Notes under the pieces: model-generated
Seen by the model: only the letters and a program-made list of their open reading frames with translations
Databases searched by the model: none
What the model was told of the DNA's origin: nothing
Translations under genes and position numbers: made by a program
From: Bosea sp. (in: a-proteobacteria)
GTDB lineage: Bacteria > Pseudomonadota > Alphaproteobacteria > Rhizobiales > Beijerinckiaceae
Direction of reading: 5' to 3'
Assembly (NCBI RefSeq): GCF_023953965.1
Contig: NZ_JAMLIX010000002.1
Location: 1,086,001 to 1,150,000 of the forward strand
DNA: 64,000 nucleotides
Part shown: piece after piece, positions 19,847 through 28,703 of the stretch
Position numbering within the stretch: the first letter of the stretch is position 1
How the letters are laid out: each line of letters starts with the position of its first letter

Positions 19847-21405
19847 CACGCCGCCTGGCCGTCCTCGGGCTCGACATAGCGCGGGAAGATCGCGCTCGGC
19901 GCCGGCAGGACCGTGCCGCTGACGAGCCGATGCGCCGGGCCGAGCGAGGCGAAGCCGCGCGCCTCGGGCGCGACGCCGAGGAGATCGAGTAGCTTGCCGG
20001 CGGCCTGCGGCATCACCGGCTGGACCAGGATCGCGATCTCGCGCAGCACCTCGATCGTGACGTAGAGCACGGTGTCGCGGCGGGCCGGGTCGGTCTTGCT
20101 CAGGCGCCAGGGCTCGTTGCCGGCGAAATAGCGGTTCGCCTCCGCCACCACGGCCCAGAGATCGGCCAGAACGGTATGAAGGGCGAAATCCTTCATCGCC
20201 GCGCGCGCCTTGGCGAGCGCCGCGTCGGCCATGGCGAGCATGGCTTCGTCGGCCTCGGTCAGCGTTCCGCAAGGCGGCACCCTGCCCTCGCAGTTCTTGG
20301 CGATCATCGTGAGCGAGCGCTGCGCCAGATTGCCGAGGTCGTTGGCGAGGTCGGCATTGATGCGCCCGACGATGGCCTCGTGGCTGTAGTTGCCGTCCTG
20401 GCCGAAGGAGACCTCGCGCAGGAAGAAATAGCGCAGCTGGTCGACGCCATAGAGATCGGCGAGATCGAACGGATCGACGACGTTGCCGACCGACTTCGAC
20501 ATCTTGGCGCCCTTGTTCAGCAGGAAGCCGTGGCCGAAGACGCGCTTCGGCAGCGGCAGCCCGGCCGACATCAGAAAGGCCGGCCAATAGACCGCGTGGA
20601 AGCGCACGATGTCCTTGCCGATGATGTGGACGTCCGCCGGCCAGTAATGCGCGCGCGGGCTGGCCGGATCGGGGAAGCCCGTCCCGGTGACGTAATTGTT
20701 CAGCGCATCGACCCAGACATACATGACGTGCTTCGGGTCGCCCGGCACGGGCAGGCCCCAGTCGAAGGTCGTGCGGCTGATCGAGAGGTCCTCGAGCCCG
20801 CTCTTGACGAAGGAGACGACCTCGTTCCGGCGCGTTTCCGGCGAGATGAAGTCCGGCACCTCCTCATAGAGCTTCAGCAGCCGGTCCTGATAGGATTTGA
20901 GCTTGAAGAAATAGCTCTCCTCCTCGACCCATTCGACCGGCGTCCCCTGCCCGCCGAGCCGCGTGCCGTCGGGCTGGAGGGTGGTCTCCTCCTCGCCGTA
21001 GAAGGCTTCGTCGCGCACCGAGTACCAGCCGGAATATTTGGCGAGGTAGATGTCGCCATTGGCCTCCATCCGCCGCCAGAGCTCCTGGGTCGAGGGCAGA
21101 TGGTCGGCATCGGTGGTGCGGATGAAGCGGTCGAAGGAGCAGCCGAGGCGCTGCTCCATTTCCTGGAAGCGCGCCGCGATCTTGTCGACGAACGCCTTAG
21201 GCGAGAGGCCGTTCTGCGCTGCCGTGCGCGCCACCTTCTGGCCGTGCTCGTCGGTGCCGGTCATGGCGAGGACGTCGTAGCCGTCGAGGCGCTTGAAGCG
21301 CGCGATCGCGTCCGACGCCACCATCTCATAGGCGTGGCCGATATGCGGCGGGCCATTGGTGTAATGGATCGCGGTCGTCAGATAGAATTTCGGGGCCGTG
21401 GCCAT
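19846..21405 (-). CDS. metG: Methionyl-tRNA synthetase
   Basis: Charges tRNA-Met with methionine. The 519-residue class I synthetase has HIGH as GPPHIGHAYEM (about residue 17) and the KMSKS loop in NKGAKMSKSVGNV. It lacks the C-terminal dimerisation domain found in E. coli MetG, as is usual for alphaproteobacteria. It sits after holB on the same strand with a 21-base gap and overlaps tatD by 4 bases, forming an operon with genes of DNA metabolism. Confidence 0.96.
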   Translation of the reverse strand: MATAPKFYLTTAIHYTNGPPHIGHAYEMVASDAIARFKRLDGYDVLAMTGTDEHGQKVARTAAQNGLSPKAFVDKIAARFQEMEQRLGCSFDRFIRTTDADHLPSTQELWRRMEANGDIYLAKYSGWYSVRDEAFYGEEETTLQPDGTRLGGQGTPVEWVEEESYFFKLKSYQDRLLKLYEEVPDFISPETRRNEVVSFVKSGLEDLSISRTTFDWGLPVPGDPKHVMYVWVDALNNYVTGTGFPDPASPRAHYWPADVHIIGKDIVRFHAVYWPAFLMSAGLPLPKRVFGHGFLLNKGAKMSKSVGNVVDPFDLADLYGVDQLRYFFLREVSFGQDGNYSHEAIVGRINADLANDLGNLAQRSLTMIAKNCEGRVPPCGTLTEADEAMLAMADAALAKARAAMKDFALHTVLADLWAVVAEANRYFAGNEPWRLSKTDPARRDTVLYVTIEVLREIAILVQPVMPQAAGKLLDLLGVAPEARGFASLGPAHRLVSGTVLPAPSAIFPRYVEPEDGQAA

Positions 21406-21426
21406 CGTCCGTCCGCAAGCTTCGCT

Positions 21427-22497
21427 TCACGCTGCGCGCGAGCGGGAAACCGCAGACGACAGATCATGAAACAGGGTCATCACCAGCGGCCGGCGGTCGA
21501 GATTATAGGTCTCGGCCTCGCGCGCCGCAGCCCTGAGCTTTTCCCATACCTCCGCCAGCGGTGCAAGGCGCCCCGGCCCGCCCGCGGCATGGGCGTGGAG
21601 GTGGTCGGAAATCCAGCCCTGCACCGTCTCGATCATCACCGTAAAGTCGCGTTCGCCCGCCTTGCCGGCGACATCCTCGGCGAGCGCAATGAGGGCGGAA
21701 AGGTCGATCTGCGGCAGCGCGTCGAGCCGCGCCCTCACCGCCTCGACCAGCGCCAGCGTCTGCGGATCGACATAGGTCAAGGCCCGCCGCACCGAGCCTT
21801 CGGACAGCCTTGCGGCCTGCGCCAGCGCCGAACCGTCGAAGGGCATCCCCATGCGCTCCAGCGCCAGCCGGCCAGCCTGCGCGACATCGGCCTCGGCCAG
21901 CGGCTCGAAGGTCATGAGCCGGCAGCGCGAGCGGATCGTCGGCAGCATCCGCCCCGGCGCATGGGCGACGATCAGGAACAGCGCCCGCGGCGGCGGCTCC
22001 TCCAGGAGCTTCAAAAGCGCATTGGCGGCCGGACGATCCATGTCCTCGGCCGAGTCGACGATGCAGACGCGCCAGCCGCCCTCCGCCGCGCTCGCGCCGA
22101 AGCGGTCGATCACCCGCCTGACGGCGTCGACGGGGATGTTGCTGGTATAGCCCTTGCCGTCCTGCTTCGGAATCCGGCGCAGCACATGCAGGTCCGGATG
22201 CGATTGCGCCATCACCCGCCGCACCGCCGGGTCGGCTTCCGGCATGGCGAGGTCGGCGCTCCTTGCCGCGCGCGCCTGCGGATCGCCACCGGCGAGCAGG
22301 AAGCGCGCCGCACGATAGGCGAAGCTCGCCTTGCCGATGCCCTCCGGCCCGCCGAGCAGCCAGGCATGGTGCATGCGGCCGGACGTCAGCGCCTCGAGGA
22401 AGATGCGCTCACGCGCGGCATGGCCGACGAGGGCGAGCGTCTCGCGCGGATGCGGCGCGCTCGGCAGCCGGTCGGGTTCGTCGCTGGTCTCTCGCAT
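21427..22497 (-). CDS. holB: DNA polymerase III subunit delta'
   Basis: Clamp-loader subunit of the replicative polymerase. The 356-residue product has an AAA-type core with HHAWLLGGPEGIGKASFAYR (P-loop, degenerate as usual for delta'), VDSAEDMDRPAANALLKLLEEPP and the sensor region IRSRCRLMTFEPL (SRC motif). The ATG at 22497 overlaps the tmk stop as ATGA; a GTG one codon upstream is possible. The tmk-holB order is conserved in bacteria. The lower similarity of the C-terminal third is typical for this subunit. Confidence 0.92.
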   Translation of the reverse strand: MRETSDEPDRLPSAPHPRETLALVGHAARERIFLEALTSGRMHHAWLLGGPEGIGKASFAYRAARFLLAGGDPQARAARSADLAMPEADPAVRRVMAQSHPDLHVLRRIPKQDGKGYTSNIPVDAVRRVIDRFGASAAEGGWRVCIVDSAEDMDRPAANALLKLLEEPPPRALFLIVAHAPGRMLPTIRSRCRLMTFEPLAEADVAQAGRLALERMGMPFDGSALAQAARLSEGSVRRALTYVDPQTLALVEAVRARLDALPQIDLSALIALAEDVAGKAGERDFTVMIETVQGWISDHLHAHAAGGPGRLAPLAEVWEKLRAAAREAETYNLDRRPLVMTLFHDLSSAVSRSRAA

Positions 22498-23147
22498 CAC
22501 GGTTCCGGATCGACGGGAAGGCGCTCGCGCAGGACGCGCCATGCGGCCTCGGCGAGCGCCTCGGGCGGCTGCGTCGCGTCGAGCACGACGCAGCGCTGCG
22601 GTTCCGCCTGGGCGATAGCGAGATAGGCTTGGCGCAGATTGCGGTGGAAGGCCAGCGTCTCGCCCTCGAAGCGGTCGGCCGCCTCCCCCGGCCGGCGCCG
22701 GCCGGCGGCGCGGGCAAGGCCGATCTGAGGATCGAGATCGAGGATCAGCGTCAGCTCCGGCATCAACCCCGAAACCGTCACGGCCTCGAGCGCGGCCAGG
22801 AGCGCGCGATCGAGCTTGCCCAGCACGCCCTGATAGACCCGCGTCGAATCGATGAAGCGATCGCAGATCACCCATTCGCCGCGCTCCAGCGCCGGGCGGA
22901 TCAGGCTATCGATATGGTCGATCCGGGCGGCCGAGAACATCAGCGCTTCCGCGAAGGGCCCGAAATCGCGCACCTGCCCCGCCAGGATTGTCCCGCGGAT
23001 CGCCTCGGCCTTGGGCGAGCCACCGGGCTCGCGCGTCGTCCTGGCCGTGATGCCGGCTGCGCTGAGCCGCTCGCTGAGCGCGCGCGCCAGCGTCGACTTG
23101 CCGGCCCCCTCCCCGCCTTCGAGCGTGATAAAACGGCCCTTGCCCAT
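22497..23147 (-). CDS. tmk: Thymidylate kinase
   Basis: Phosphorylates dTMP to dTDP for DNA synthesis. The 216-residue enzyme has the P-loop FITLEGGEGAGKSTLARAL, the DR(Y/F) motif CDRFIDSTRVYQG and the LID-like RAAGRRRPGEAADRFE. The start at 23147 places the P-loop at residue 10 as in other Tmk proteins; a much longer in-frame extension upstream only reads across dacF. It follows dacF by 11 bases and overlaps holB by ATGA. Confidence 0.95.
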   Translation of the reverse strand: MGKGRFITLEGGEGAGKSTLARALSERLSAAGITARTTREPGGSPKAEAIRGTILAGQVRDFGPFAEALMFSAARIDHIDSLIRPALERGEWVICDRFIDSTRVYQGVLGKLDRALLAALEAVTVSGLMPELTLILDLDPQIGLARAAGRRRPGEAADRFEGETLAFHRNLRQAYLAIAQAEPQRCVVLDATQPPEALAEAAWRVLRERLPVDPEP

Positions 23148-23158
23148 GATCGCGCCGC

Positions 23159-24373
23159 TCAGCTCCGGCTCAGCGCCTTGCGGACCCAGCCGGTCGCCGC
23201 CTCGATGAGCGCATCCAGCGCCCGGCTCTGCAGGCTGCCGGCCTGCACGCTCTCGGCCGCGTAGAGCGGGATATCCAGCGTCTTGACCTCGCCGCGCGTC
23301 ACCACGAGGCGCGCCACCTCCGCCCCTTCCTCGACCGGCACCGAAAGCGGCCCGCGATAGACGATCCGGGCCGCCAGCCGCTCGCTGCCGCCGCGCGGCA
23401 TCAGCAGGCTGACCGCACCTTTGCTGCGCAAAGCGACCCGGCCCTTCTCGCCGCCATAGACGCTGGCCTCGCCCACGGTCTCGCCGGCGGCGAAGAGTTC
23501 GCGCCGCTCGAAGGCGCGAAACCCCCATTCGATGAGCTTGCGCGCCTCGTTCGCCCGCTCGCGCGCGGTCTTGAGCCCGTTGACCACCACGATCAGCCGC
23601 TGGCCGTTCTGCACGGCGGAGCCGACCAGGCCGAAGCCGGATTCGTCGATATTGCCGGTCTTCAGCCCATCGGCGCCGATATCCATCATCAAGAGCGGGT
23701 TGCGGTTCTGCTGGCGGATCTTGTTCCAGGTGAATTCGCGCTGCCCGAAGATCCTGTAGAGTTCGGGGTAGGTCTTGATGATGTGGTCGGCGAGCAGGGC
23801 GAGCTCGCGGGCCGTCACCCGCTGCTGCGGATCGGCCATGCCGGTCGCGTTGCGGAAGCTGGATTTCGGCAGGCCGAGCGCCCTCACCCGCTCCGTCATC
23901 ACCCGGCCGAAGGTCGCCTCGTCGCCGGCGATCGCCTCCGCCAGCGCGATCGCCGCATCGTTGCCCGACTGGACGATGATACCCTGCAAGAGGTCGGACA
24001 GCTTGATCCGGCTGTTGAGGACGGCGAACATCGTCGAGCCGCCGGAAGGGGCGCCGCCCTTGCGCCAGGCGTTCTCGGAGATGCTGATCTCGCTGTCGAG
24101 CGTCAGCCGCCCGGAGGCGAGATCCTGAAAGGCGACGAGCACGGTCGCGAGCTTGGCCATGCTCGCCGGCGCCATCAGCGTGTCGGCCGCCTTCTCGTAG
24201 AGCACCGTCCCGCTTTCCGAATCGAGCAGCACCGCGAACGGTGCCTGCGACTGGAAGCCTTGCGCCAGCACGGCGGGAACGAAGCAGAAAAGCCCGAGCG
24301 CCAGAGCCAAGCCGGCCGCCAGCCGTCGGATCGCGGGCGCCGCACTCTGTCGCTGACGGGAAAAGGCGTTCAT
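23159..24373 (-). CDS. dacF: D-alanyl-D-alanine carboxypeptidase (penicillin-binding protein)
   Basis: Low-molecular-weight penicillin-binding protein that trims the terminal D-Ala of peptidoglycan stem peptides in the periplasm. It has an N-terminal signal peptide (about residues 17-37, cleavage after VLAQ), then the three active-site motifs: SMAK (in APASMAKLATV), SGN (in VQSGNDAAIALAEA) and KTG (in DGLKTGNIDESGFG). A C-terminal PBP5-like domain and an amphipathic tail (SRALDALIEAATGWVRKAL) probably anchor it to the membrane. The symbol is the common annotation for this locus; dacA/dacC-type paralogues cannot be excluded. Confidence 0.9.
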   Translation of the reverse strand: MNAFSRQRQSAAPAIRRLAAGLALALGLFCFVPAVLAQGFQSQAPFAVLLDSESGTVLYEKAADTLMAPASMAKLATVLVAFQDLASGRLTLDSEISISENAWRKGGAPSGGSTMFAVLNSRIKLSDLLQGIIVQSGNDAAIALAEAIAGDEATFGRVMTERVRALGLPKSSFRNATGMADPQQRVTARELALLADHIIKTYPELYRIFGQREFTWNKIRQQNRNPLLMMDIGADGLKTGNIDESGFGLVGSAVQNGQRLIVVVNGLKTARERANEARKLIEWGFRAFERRELFAAGETVGEASVYGGEKGRVALRSKGAVSLLMPRGGSERLAARIVYRGPLSVPVEEGAEVARLVVTRGEVKTLDIPLYAAESVQAGSLQSRALDALIEAATGWVRKALSRS

Positions 24374-24422
24374 GCCCCGATGTGAAGCAGAGCGCCCGCC
24401 ATCAGGTCAAGCCGGGCGCTTC

Positions 24423-25520
24423 TCAGTTGCGGGCGAGCGGCTGCAAGGGCTGCGGCGCGAGCCTGTTGAGCGGATGCGTCTTGGCAAGGCGCCCGGCCGC
24501 CCCTTTCTCCGGGGCGGCGAACAGGCTCGCCAGATTGGCCCGCGGCGGCGGCAGGGTCGTGCGCAGCGTCGCGGGCATCACGACGGGCCTGGCCGCGCCG
24601 GCGATCGTATCGAGATCGAACGGCCGGTTCGGCGGCAGCGGCGCGGTGCGCAGGCTGGGGCCTTCGACCGGCGTCGAGACGGCGGAGGCGAGCGTCGCGA
24701 CGACCGGGGCGGAGGGCGTGATCGTCCGCGGCTGCGGCGGGGCATAGGCCTGCACGACCGGCGTGGCGACGGGCGCCGGTTCGGCTGCCGGCGGCGCATC
24801 GAGGTCGACGCTGCGCGTGCGGGTGGTGGCGACCGGCTCGGCGCTGGCGACCATGGTCCGGGCGCTGGTGCCCGGGATCGGCGCGGGCGTGCCGTCGGTG
24901 CGTAGCGTGGCGAGGAGGAGCTTGTCGTCGGAGCCGGCGAGCGAGGCCTGGCCGAGATATTCCATCTTGATGCGCGCCGTGCCGAGATGGCGGAAGGCGA
25001 GCGCGTCGGCGGTGGCCTGGGAGAGGTCCATCATGCGCCCGCCATGGAAGGGGCCGCGATCGTTGACGCGCACGATGATCGAGCGGCTGTTCATCAGGTT
25101 GGTGACGCGCGCATAGGCCGGCAGCGGCATGGTCGGATGCGCGGCCGAGACGCTGTGGCGGTCGTAGATCTCGCCATTGGCCGTCCGGCGGCCGTGGAAA
25201 GCCTCGCCATACCAGGAGGCGGTGCCGACCTGCGCATAGCCGACCGGCTTCTCGAACGGGACATAGCGCTTGCCGGCGACGGAATAGGCCTTGCCGATCA
25301 GCTGACGGCCGCCGCCCTTCGGCACGTCCTCGCCTTCCGCGACCACGCGCGGGCTGGCGGTACCGTATTTCGCCTGCGGGAAGGCGCCGATCTCCTTGGA
25401 GCGGCGCCCGGCGACCTGGTTTCCGGCGCAGTTGGCGGCGAACAGGCCGGCGAGGACGACGCATCCGAGACGGGCGACGGTGGGAACGCAGGAGGACGCC
25501 GGCATCGGCCCTGACATCAT
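24423..25520 (-). CDS. rlpA: RlpA-like septal ring lytic transglycosylase, lipoprotein
   Basis: Outer-membrane lipoprotein with a double-psi beta-barrel that cleaves peptidoglycan, often acting on denuded glycan at septa. The signal region ends in GLFAANC, a lipobox-like site. The RlpA domain (about residues 95-190) has GTASWYGEAFHGRRTANGE, NSRSIIVRVNDRGPFHGGR and DLSQATADAL. The C-terminal half is Pro/Ala/Thr-rich and has no clear SPOR domain. ATG at 25520 is preferred because GGGAG precedes it; another in-frame ATG lies 14 codons upstream. It leads the minus-strand group ending at the MBL gene. Confidence 0.88.
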   Translation of the reverse strand: MMSGPMPASSCVPTVARLGCVVLAGLFAANCAGNQVAGRRSKEIGAFPQAKYGTASPRVVAEGEDVPKGGGRQLIGKAYSVAGKRYVPFEKPVGYAQVGTASWYGEAFHGRRTANGEIYDRHSVSAAHPTMPLPAYARVTNLMNSRSIIVRVNDRGPFHGGRMMDLSQATADALAFRHLGTARIKMEYLGQASLAGSDDKLLLATLRTDGTPAPIPGTSARTMVASAEPVATTRTRSVDLDAPPAAEPAPVATPVVQAYAPPQPRTITPSAPVVATLASAVSTPVEGPSLRTAPLPPNRPFDLDTIAGAARPVVMPATLRTTLPPPRANLASLFAAPEKGAAGRLAKTHPLNRLAPQPLQPLARN

Positions 25521-25890
25521 GGAGGCAATCTCCCTGGCCGAAAGGCTAGCGTCTCGCATCATTCTGCCGTTCCGCTTCGCTGCGCCGAAAACACGTCTTC
25601 CGGCTCGGCCGCCACAGGCGGCATAGCCGAGTTTTCAGCCAATTCCTTTAAGGGATCGTTAAGTCGCGGGGCTCCGCCGGAAAGCGGGCCGCCGAACGGC
25701 CATCCCTGCGCCCTGGGGCGGCCACAGGAGCGTTCGAAACGGGGCACATGTCAACCTGGAGCGGCCCCGGCTGCGATTTTCCTGTGCGGCGTGACCTCGA
25801 GGACACGGTTTCGAGCCCCTGCCACCGCTCGACGCCGGGTTCAGGTTCCGCTTGCAAATCGGCTTCCTGACCGGCATTGAACGGCCGCGC
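25521..25890. other. Intergenic region between rlpA and tRNA-Ser
   Basis: About 370 bases with no host gene that I can support. It must contain the rlpA promoter on the minus strand; TTAACGATCCCTTAAAG-like sequence near 25650 resembles upstream regions in Rhizobiales. The recombinase reading frame runs through the tRNA in antisense and ends at 25648 inside this stretch, but that part is host DNA rather than a conserved domain. Confidence 0.5.
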
Positions 25891-27600
25891 GGAAGGGTGG
25901 CCGAGTGGTTTAAGGCAGCGGTCTTGAAAACCGCCGTGGGTGCAAGCCCACCGTGGGTTCGAATCCCACCCCTTCCGCCACCTCGGTATAAAACCGGGAA
26001 CGCCGATTTCCGCCGTTTTCCCTCCCTTAGTGGCTACCAGCGTCCTCAACAGGGTGCTTTTGCTGCCTTTGATGTAGATTGCGTCGTCCGCGACCTCGAC
26101 GTGCTGGGCGAAGGCCCGGACGTGTTCCCGCCGATAGCCGCCCTTTCCAAGCCGGAGTCGGGTGCGGGCTTCACTCGCCAGTTCCCGCACGGCTGCCCCT
26201 GTGAGGCCCTGATGGGCCGAGCTTTTCAGCATGGCCTCGGTTCTTTCGGCGTCGGCGCGTGCCTGATCCCGTAGCGCGGTAAGGCCCGCTATCCGCTCGC
26301 CGAGGGCGGCTTCGGCCGGGTCGAGCGAACCAGCCTCGATAGCGTCGTAAAGCCGCTTGAGGCGCATGTCGGCCTCGGCCGCGCGCTGGTTCAGCTCTGC
26401 AATGTGCTGGCTGCGCCGCTCGACGCTCTCCTGCCGGCGGTCGAGCAGCGAGGCGAGCACATCTTCGATCCTCTCGGGGTCCAGCACCCTTTCCTCGATA
26501 TGGCTGACCACTATGCGATCGAGCTTGTCCATGGGGATCGCGCGGCCTTTGCAGCCGGTCTCGCCCTGCCGCGCCCGGATCGAGCAGGCATAATAGCGAT
26601 AACGGCCGTTCTTGCCGGTGCGCAGCGTCATCGCACCTCCGCAATTGCCGCAATGGCAAATGCCGGTCAGCAGATTTGGGCCGCTGACCACGCGCGGCGG
26701 CGTCACCTTCGGATTATTGACCTGCAAGCGCCTCTGCACCGCCTCGAAGGTCTCAAGGTCGATCAGCGGTGGCACCGCGACGGTGACGATTTCCTCCTCG
26801 GGCTTCACGTCACCCTTTTTGGAACGGCGATTGAACCGATGCTCGCCGATATAGGTGCGCCGGGTCAGGATACGGTGGAGCTGGCCGATGCCCCAACGCC
26901 CGCCGCTGCGGGTGAACATGTGGTTCCTGTTGAGGTAGCTGACGATGTTCTTGACGCCCATGGGGCCGGACGTGCCGTCGCCTTCCGTTGCAAGGCGGAA
27001 GATCAGCCGCACGGTGTCGGCGTGCAGCGGGTCGATTTCCAGCTTCTTCTTCATCTTCGCGCCGCGCTGCTCGGCATCGACGACGCGGTAGCCGATGGGC
27101 GGAAGCGAACCGTTCCAGAAGCCTTGGCGGGCGTTCTCCTTCAAGGCGCGCAGGACGTGCTTGGCGTTCTCCTTCGACTGGTATTCGTCGAACAGCGCCA
27201 TGATCTGCCGCATCATGACGTGCATGGGGTCGTCGCCCATTTCCTGTGTGATGGACACCAGCCGGACGCCATTCTTGGCGAGCTTCCTGACGTTGAACTC
27301 CAGCTCGAAGTGATCGCGGAAGAAACGCGAGAAGCTGTGAACCACCACCAGGTCGAACGGCGCGGGCTTGCTGGTGCCGGCCTCGATCATCCGTTGGAAC
27401 TCGGGGCGACGGTCGTTGGTCGCCGATGCTCCGGCCTCGACGAAGGTTTCGACAAGCTGGTAGCCGCGCGAAGCGCAATAGGCTTCGCCCTGTTTGCGCT
27501 GGTCGGGGATCGACACGTCATGCTCGGCCTGCCGGGCGGTCGAGACGCGCAGATAGAGCGCGGCGCGCAGGGCGACGTGTGGGGACTGAATGCTCATCAT
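25648..27600 (-). CDS. Large serine recombinase (element integrase) with host-encoded tail
   Basis: Site-specific recombinase that integrates and excises the element. The resolvase domain starts LRAALYLRVSTARQAEHDVS with catalytic Ser20, followed by DNA-binding Recombinase domain (about 165-280), a zinc ribbon (CHCGNCGG ... YYACS) and a coiled-coil region (about 385-470). From about residue 541 to 650 the frame reads antisense through tRNA-Ser and into host DNA, giving the well-known spurious WRKGWDSNPRW sequence, so the C-terminal 110 residues depend on the integration site. Its ATG overlaps the TumA-like stop as ATGA, and AAAGGAGG just upstream is its ribosome site. It is the last gene of a four-gene operon. 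Confidence 0.92.
   Translation of the reverse strand: MMSIQSPHVALRAALYLRVSTARQAEHDVSIPDQRKQGEAYCASRGYQLVETFVEAGASATNDRRPEFQRMIEAGTSKPAPFDLVVVHSFSRFFRDHFELEFNVRKLAKNGVRLVSITQEMGDDPMHVMMRQIMALFDEYQSKENAKHVLRALKENARQGFWNGSLPPIGYRVVDAEQRGAKMKKKLEIDPLHADTVRLIFRLATEGDGTSGPMGVKNIVSYLNRNHMFTRSGGRWGIGQLHRILTRRTYIGEHRFNRRSKKGDVKPEEEIVTVAVPPLIDLETFEAVQRRLQVNNPKVTPPRVVSGPNLLTGICHCGNCGGAMTLRTGKNGRYRYYACSIRARQGETGCKGRAIPMDKLDRIVVSHIEERVLDPERIEDVLASLLDRRQESVERRSQHIAELNQRAAEADMRLKRLYDAIEAGSLDPAEAALGERIAGLTALRDQARADAERTEAMLKSSAHQGLTGAAVRELASEARTRLRLGKGGYRREHVRAFAQHVEVADDAIYIKGSKSTLLRTLVATKGGKTAEIGVPGFIPRWRKGWDSNPRWACTHGGFQDRCLKPLGHPSARPFNAGQEADLQAEPEPGVERWQGLETVSSRSRRTGKSQPGPLQVDMCPVSNAPVAAPGRRDGRSAARFPAEPRDLTIP
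25891..25980 (+). tRNA. tRNA-Ser (anticodon TGA)
   Basis: A 90-base tRNA gene. The acceptor stem GGAAGGG pairs with CCCTTCC before G and an encoded CCA. The anticodon loop CTTGAAA puts TGA at 25925-25927, reading UCA serine codons. The long variable arm (GTGGGTGCAAGCCCACC region) and the T-arm GGGTTCGAATCCC are typical for class II tRNA-Ser. Its 3' end abuts the serine recombinase gene of the mobile element, so it is the likely attachment site (attL), with the gene kept intact by the integrated sequence. Confidence 0.97.
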
Positions 27601-27983
27601 TGGCCTCCTTTTGCCGCGCGGCGTTCGAGCAAGGGCAACGCCAGCTCCACGCGATCATGCAGCACCTTGGGCACGAGCTTCTGGCCCTCGCCGGGGTCCA
27701 TGCGGATCAGGCCGTAGCGCGCCATTTTCTTGAGGGTTCGGGACAGGTTGGGCTTCGCCCGCCCCGTGATCCGCGACAGTTCCTCCAGCGAGCCGGGCGA
27801 CTGCTCGTCGATGACGCGCAGCAGCTCGCGGTTCCCGCTGGAAAGGAGCTGCGCGAAGGATTCCATGGATGTGAACCACACCTTCGGATCGTCGGCCGCC
27901 GGCTTTTCTTCGCCGCGCGCGATCCGCATGGTGCGGGCCTTCATCTCATCGTAGCCGGCAATCCCGACTTTCAATGTGGTCAT
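27597..27983 (-). CDS. TumA-like antitoxin / HVO_A0114-type HTH protein
   Basis: A 128-residue winged-helix protein. The HTH region reads SLEELSRITGRAKPNLSRTLKKMARYGLI (about residues 73-102), matching the HVO_A0114 family that pairs with TumE toxins. It probably neutralises the upstream toxin-like protein and represses the operon; this is inferred from family pairing. Its ATG overlaps the toxin gene stop as ATGA, and its own stop overlaps the recombinase start. An upstream in-frame extension exists but only reads over the toxin gene. The position between toxin and integrase suggests the module stabilises the element. Confidence 0.8.
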   Translation of the reverse strand: MTTLKVGIAGYDEMKARTMRIARGEEKPAADDPKVWFTSMESFAQLLSSGNRELLRVIDEQSPGSLEELSRITGRAKPNLSRTLKKMARYGLIRMDPGEGQKLVPKVLHDRVELALPLLERRAAKGGQ

Positions 27984-28333
27984 AGCACGCCTCGCTCCTT
28001 CAACACCGCGTCCACCGCCTGCCAGAAGTCGGCCAGCAGCGTGGCCGCATCCTCGTAGGCGTAAGGCTTCACGGTCTGGAGACGGTGCCGATGGTCCATC
28101 GGCCCGCCACGCCTGCCCCGGCCGACCGGATGGGCGTTGTCGAAGCCGACCAGCCGCTCGCCCGAAGGCCCGTGAAGCGTGAGCGAGTAATCGAGGCCGT
28201 GCGGCTTCTCCGGCGAGACCGGAACGCGGGTGACGACGAACTTTACCCAATGGCCGCTCTCGGGATCGACAACGAGCACCTGACCGTCGAGGTCCAGAAG
28301 CGTGTCGAGGCTCGGGTCACGATCCTCGCTCAT
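27980..28333 (-). CDS. TumE-like (DUF6516) toxin
   Basis: A 117-residue protein resembling the TumE/DUF6516 toxin family. Recognisable features are the N-terminal DTLLDLDGQVLVVD, the WVKFVV strand, YSLTLHGPSGERLVGFDNAH, a DHRHR motif and the C-terminal PYAYEDAATLLADFWQAVDAVL helix. It is followed with ATGA overlap by an HTH protein of the matching antitoxin family. I infer a toxin-antitoxin pair that favours element maintenance; biochemical action of the family is not something I can read here. It overlaps the preceding gene by ATGA as well. Confidence 0.78.
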   Translation of the reverse strand: MSEDRDPSLDTLLDLDGQVLVVDPESGHWVKFVVTRVPVSPEKPHGLDYSLTLHGPSGERLVGFDNAHPVGRGRRGGPMDHRHRLQTVKPYAYEDAATLLADFWQAVDAVLKERGVL

Positions 28334-28650
28334 GACTTACTGTTATCATCAGAGGATAACGATTTCAAGCCCTGATTGTCAGGATCGTCGATGGGGCCGA
28401 ACAGCCGGTCGAGCACGTCGCCGAAATACCGCTCGAAGATTTGCAGTTCTTCCTCGGTGACCGGCACCTTCTCGGGCCAGTCGTCGAAGACAGGCAACGA
28501 CTCCACATCGACGATGCGAAGCGGCGACCTTCGGCGCTCCCGCCCGTCCGACGTGGGTTCGTCGGCATAGTCGAAAAGATCGTCGGGAAGTGTCTCGGGA
28601 ACCGGCTGTCGCGGTCGCCCTTTGCGGGCGCGGCGGCGCTCTGCGCACAT
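28330..28650 (-). CDS. Hypothetical acidic protein, first gene of recombinase operon
   Basis: A 106-residue protein I do not recognise. The N terminus is basic (ERRRARKGRPRQP), the rest strongly acidic, with FDYADEPTSD, PVTEEELQIFERYFGDVLDRLFGP and a Ser/Asp-rich tail. No membrane segment or metal motif is seen. The ATG at 28650 has AAGGAGG at good spacing. Its stop overlaps the toxin start as ATGA, so four genes (this one, toxin, antitoxin, recombinase) are coupled. A 68-base duplicated element begins 53 bases upstream. Confidence 0.7.
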   Translation of the reverse strand: MCAERRRARKGRPRQPVPETLPDDLFDYADEPTSDGRERRRSPLRIVDVESLPVFDDWPEKVPVTEEELQIFERYFGDVLDRLFGPIDDPDNQGLKSLSSDDNSKS

Positions 28651-28703
28651 GGAATCCTCCTTGGCTCTGGTGGATTCCGGGGCACTCACGGTCCCGGAAT
28701 TAA

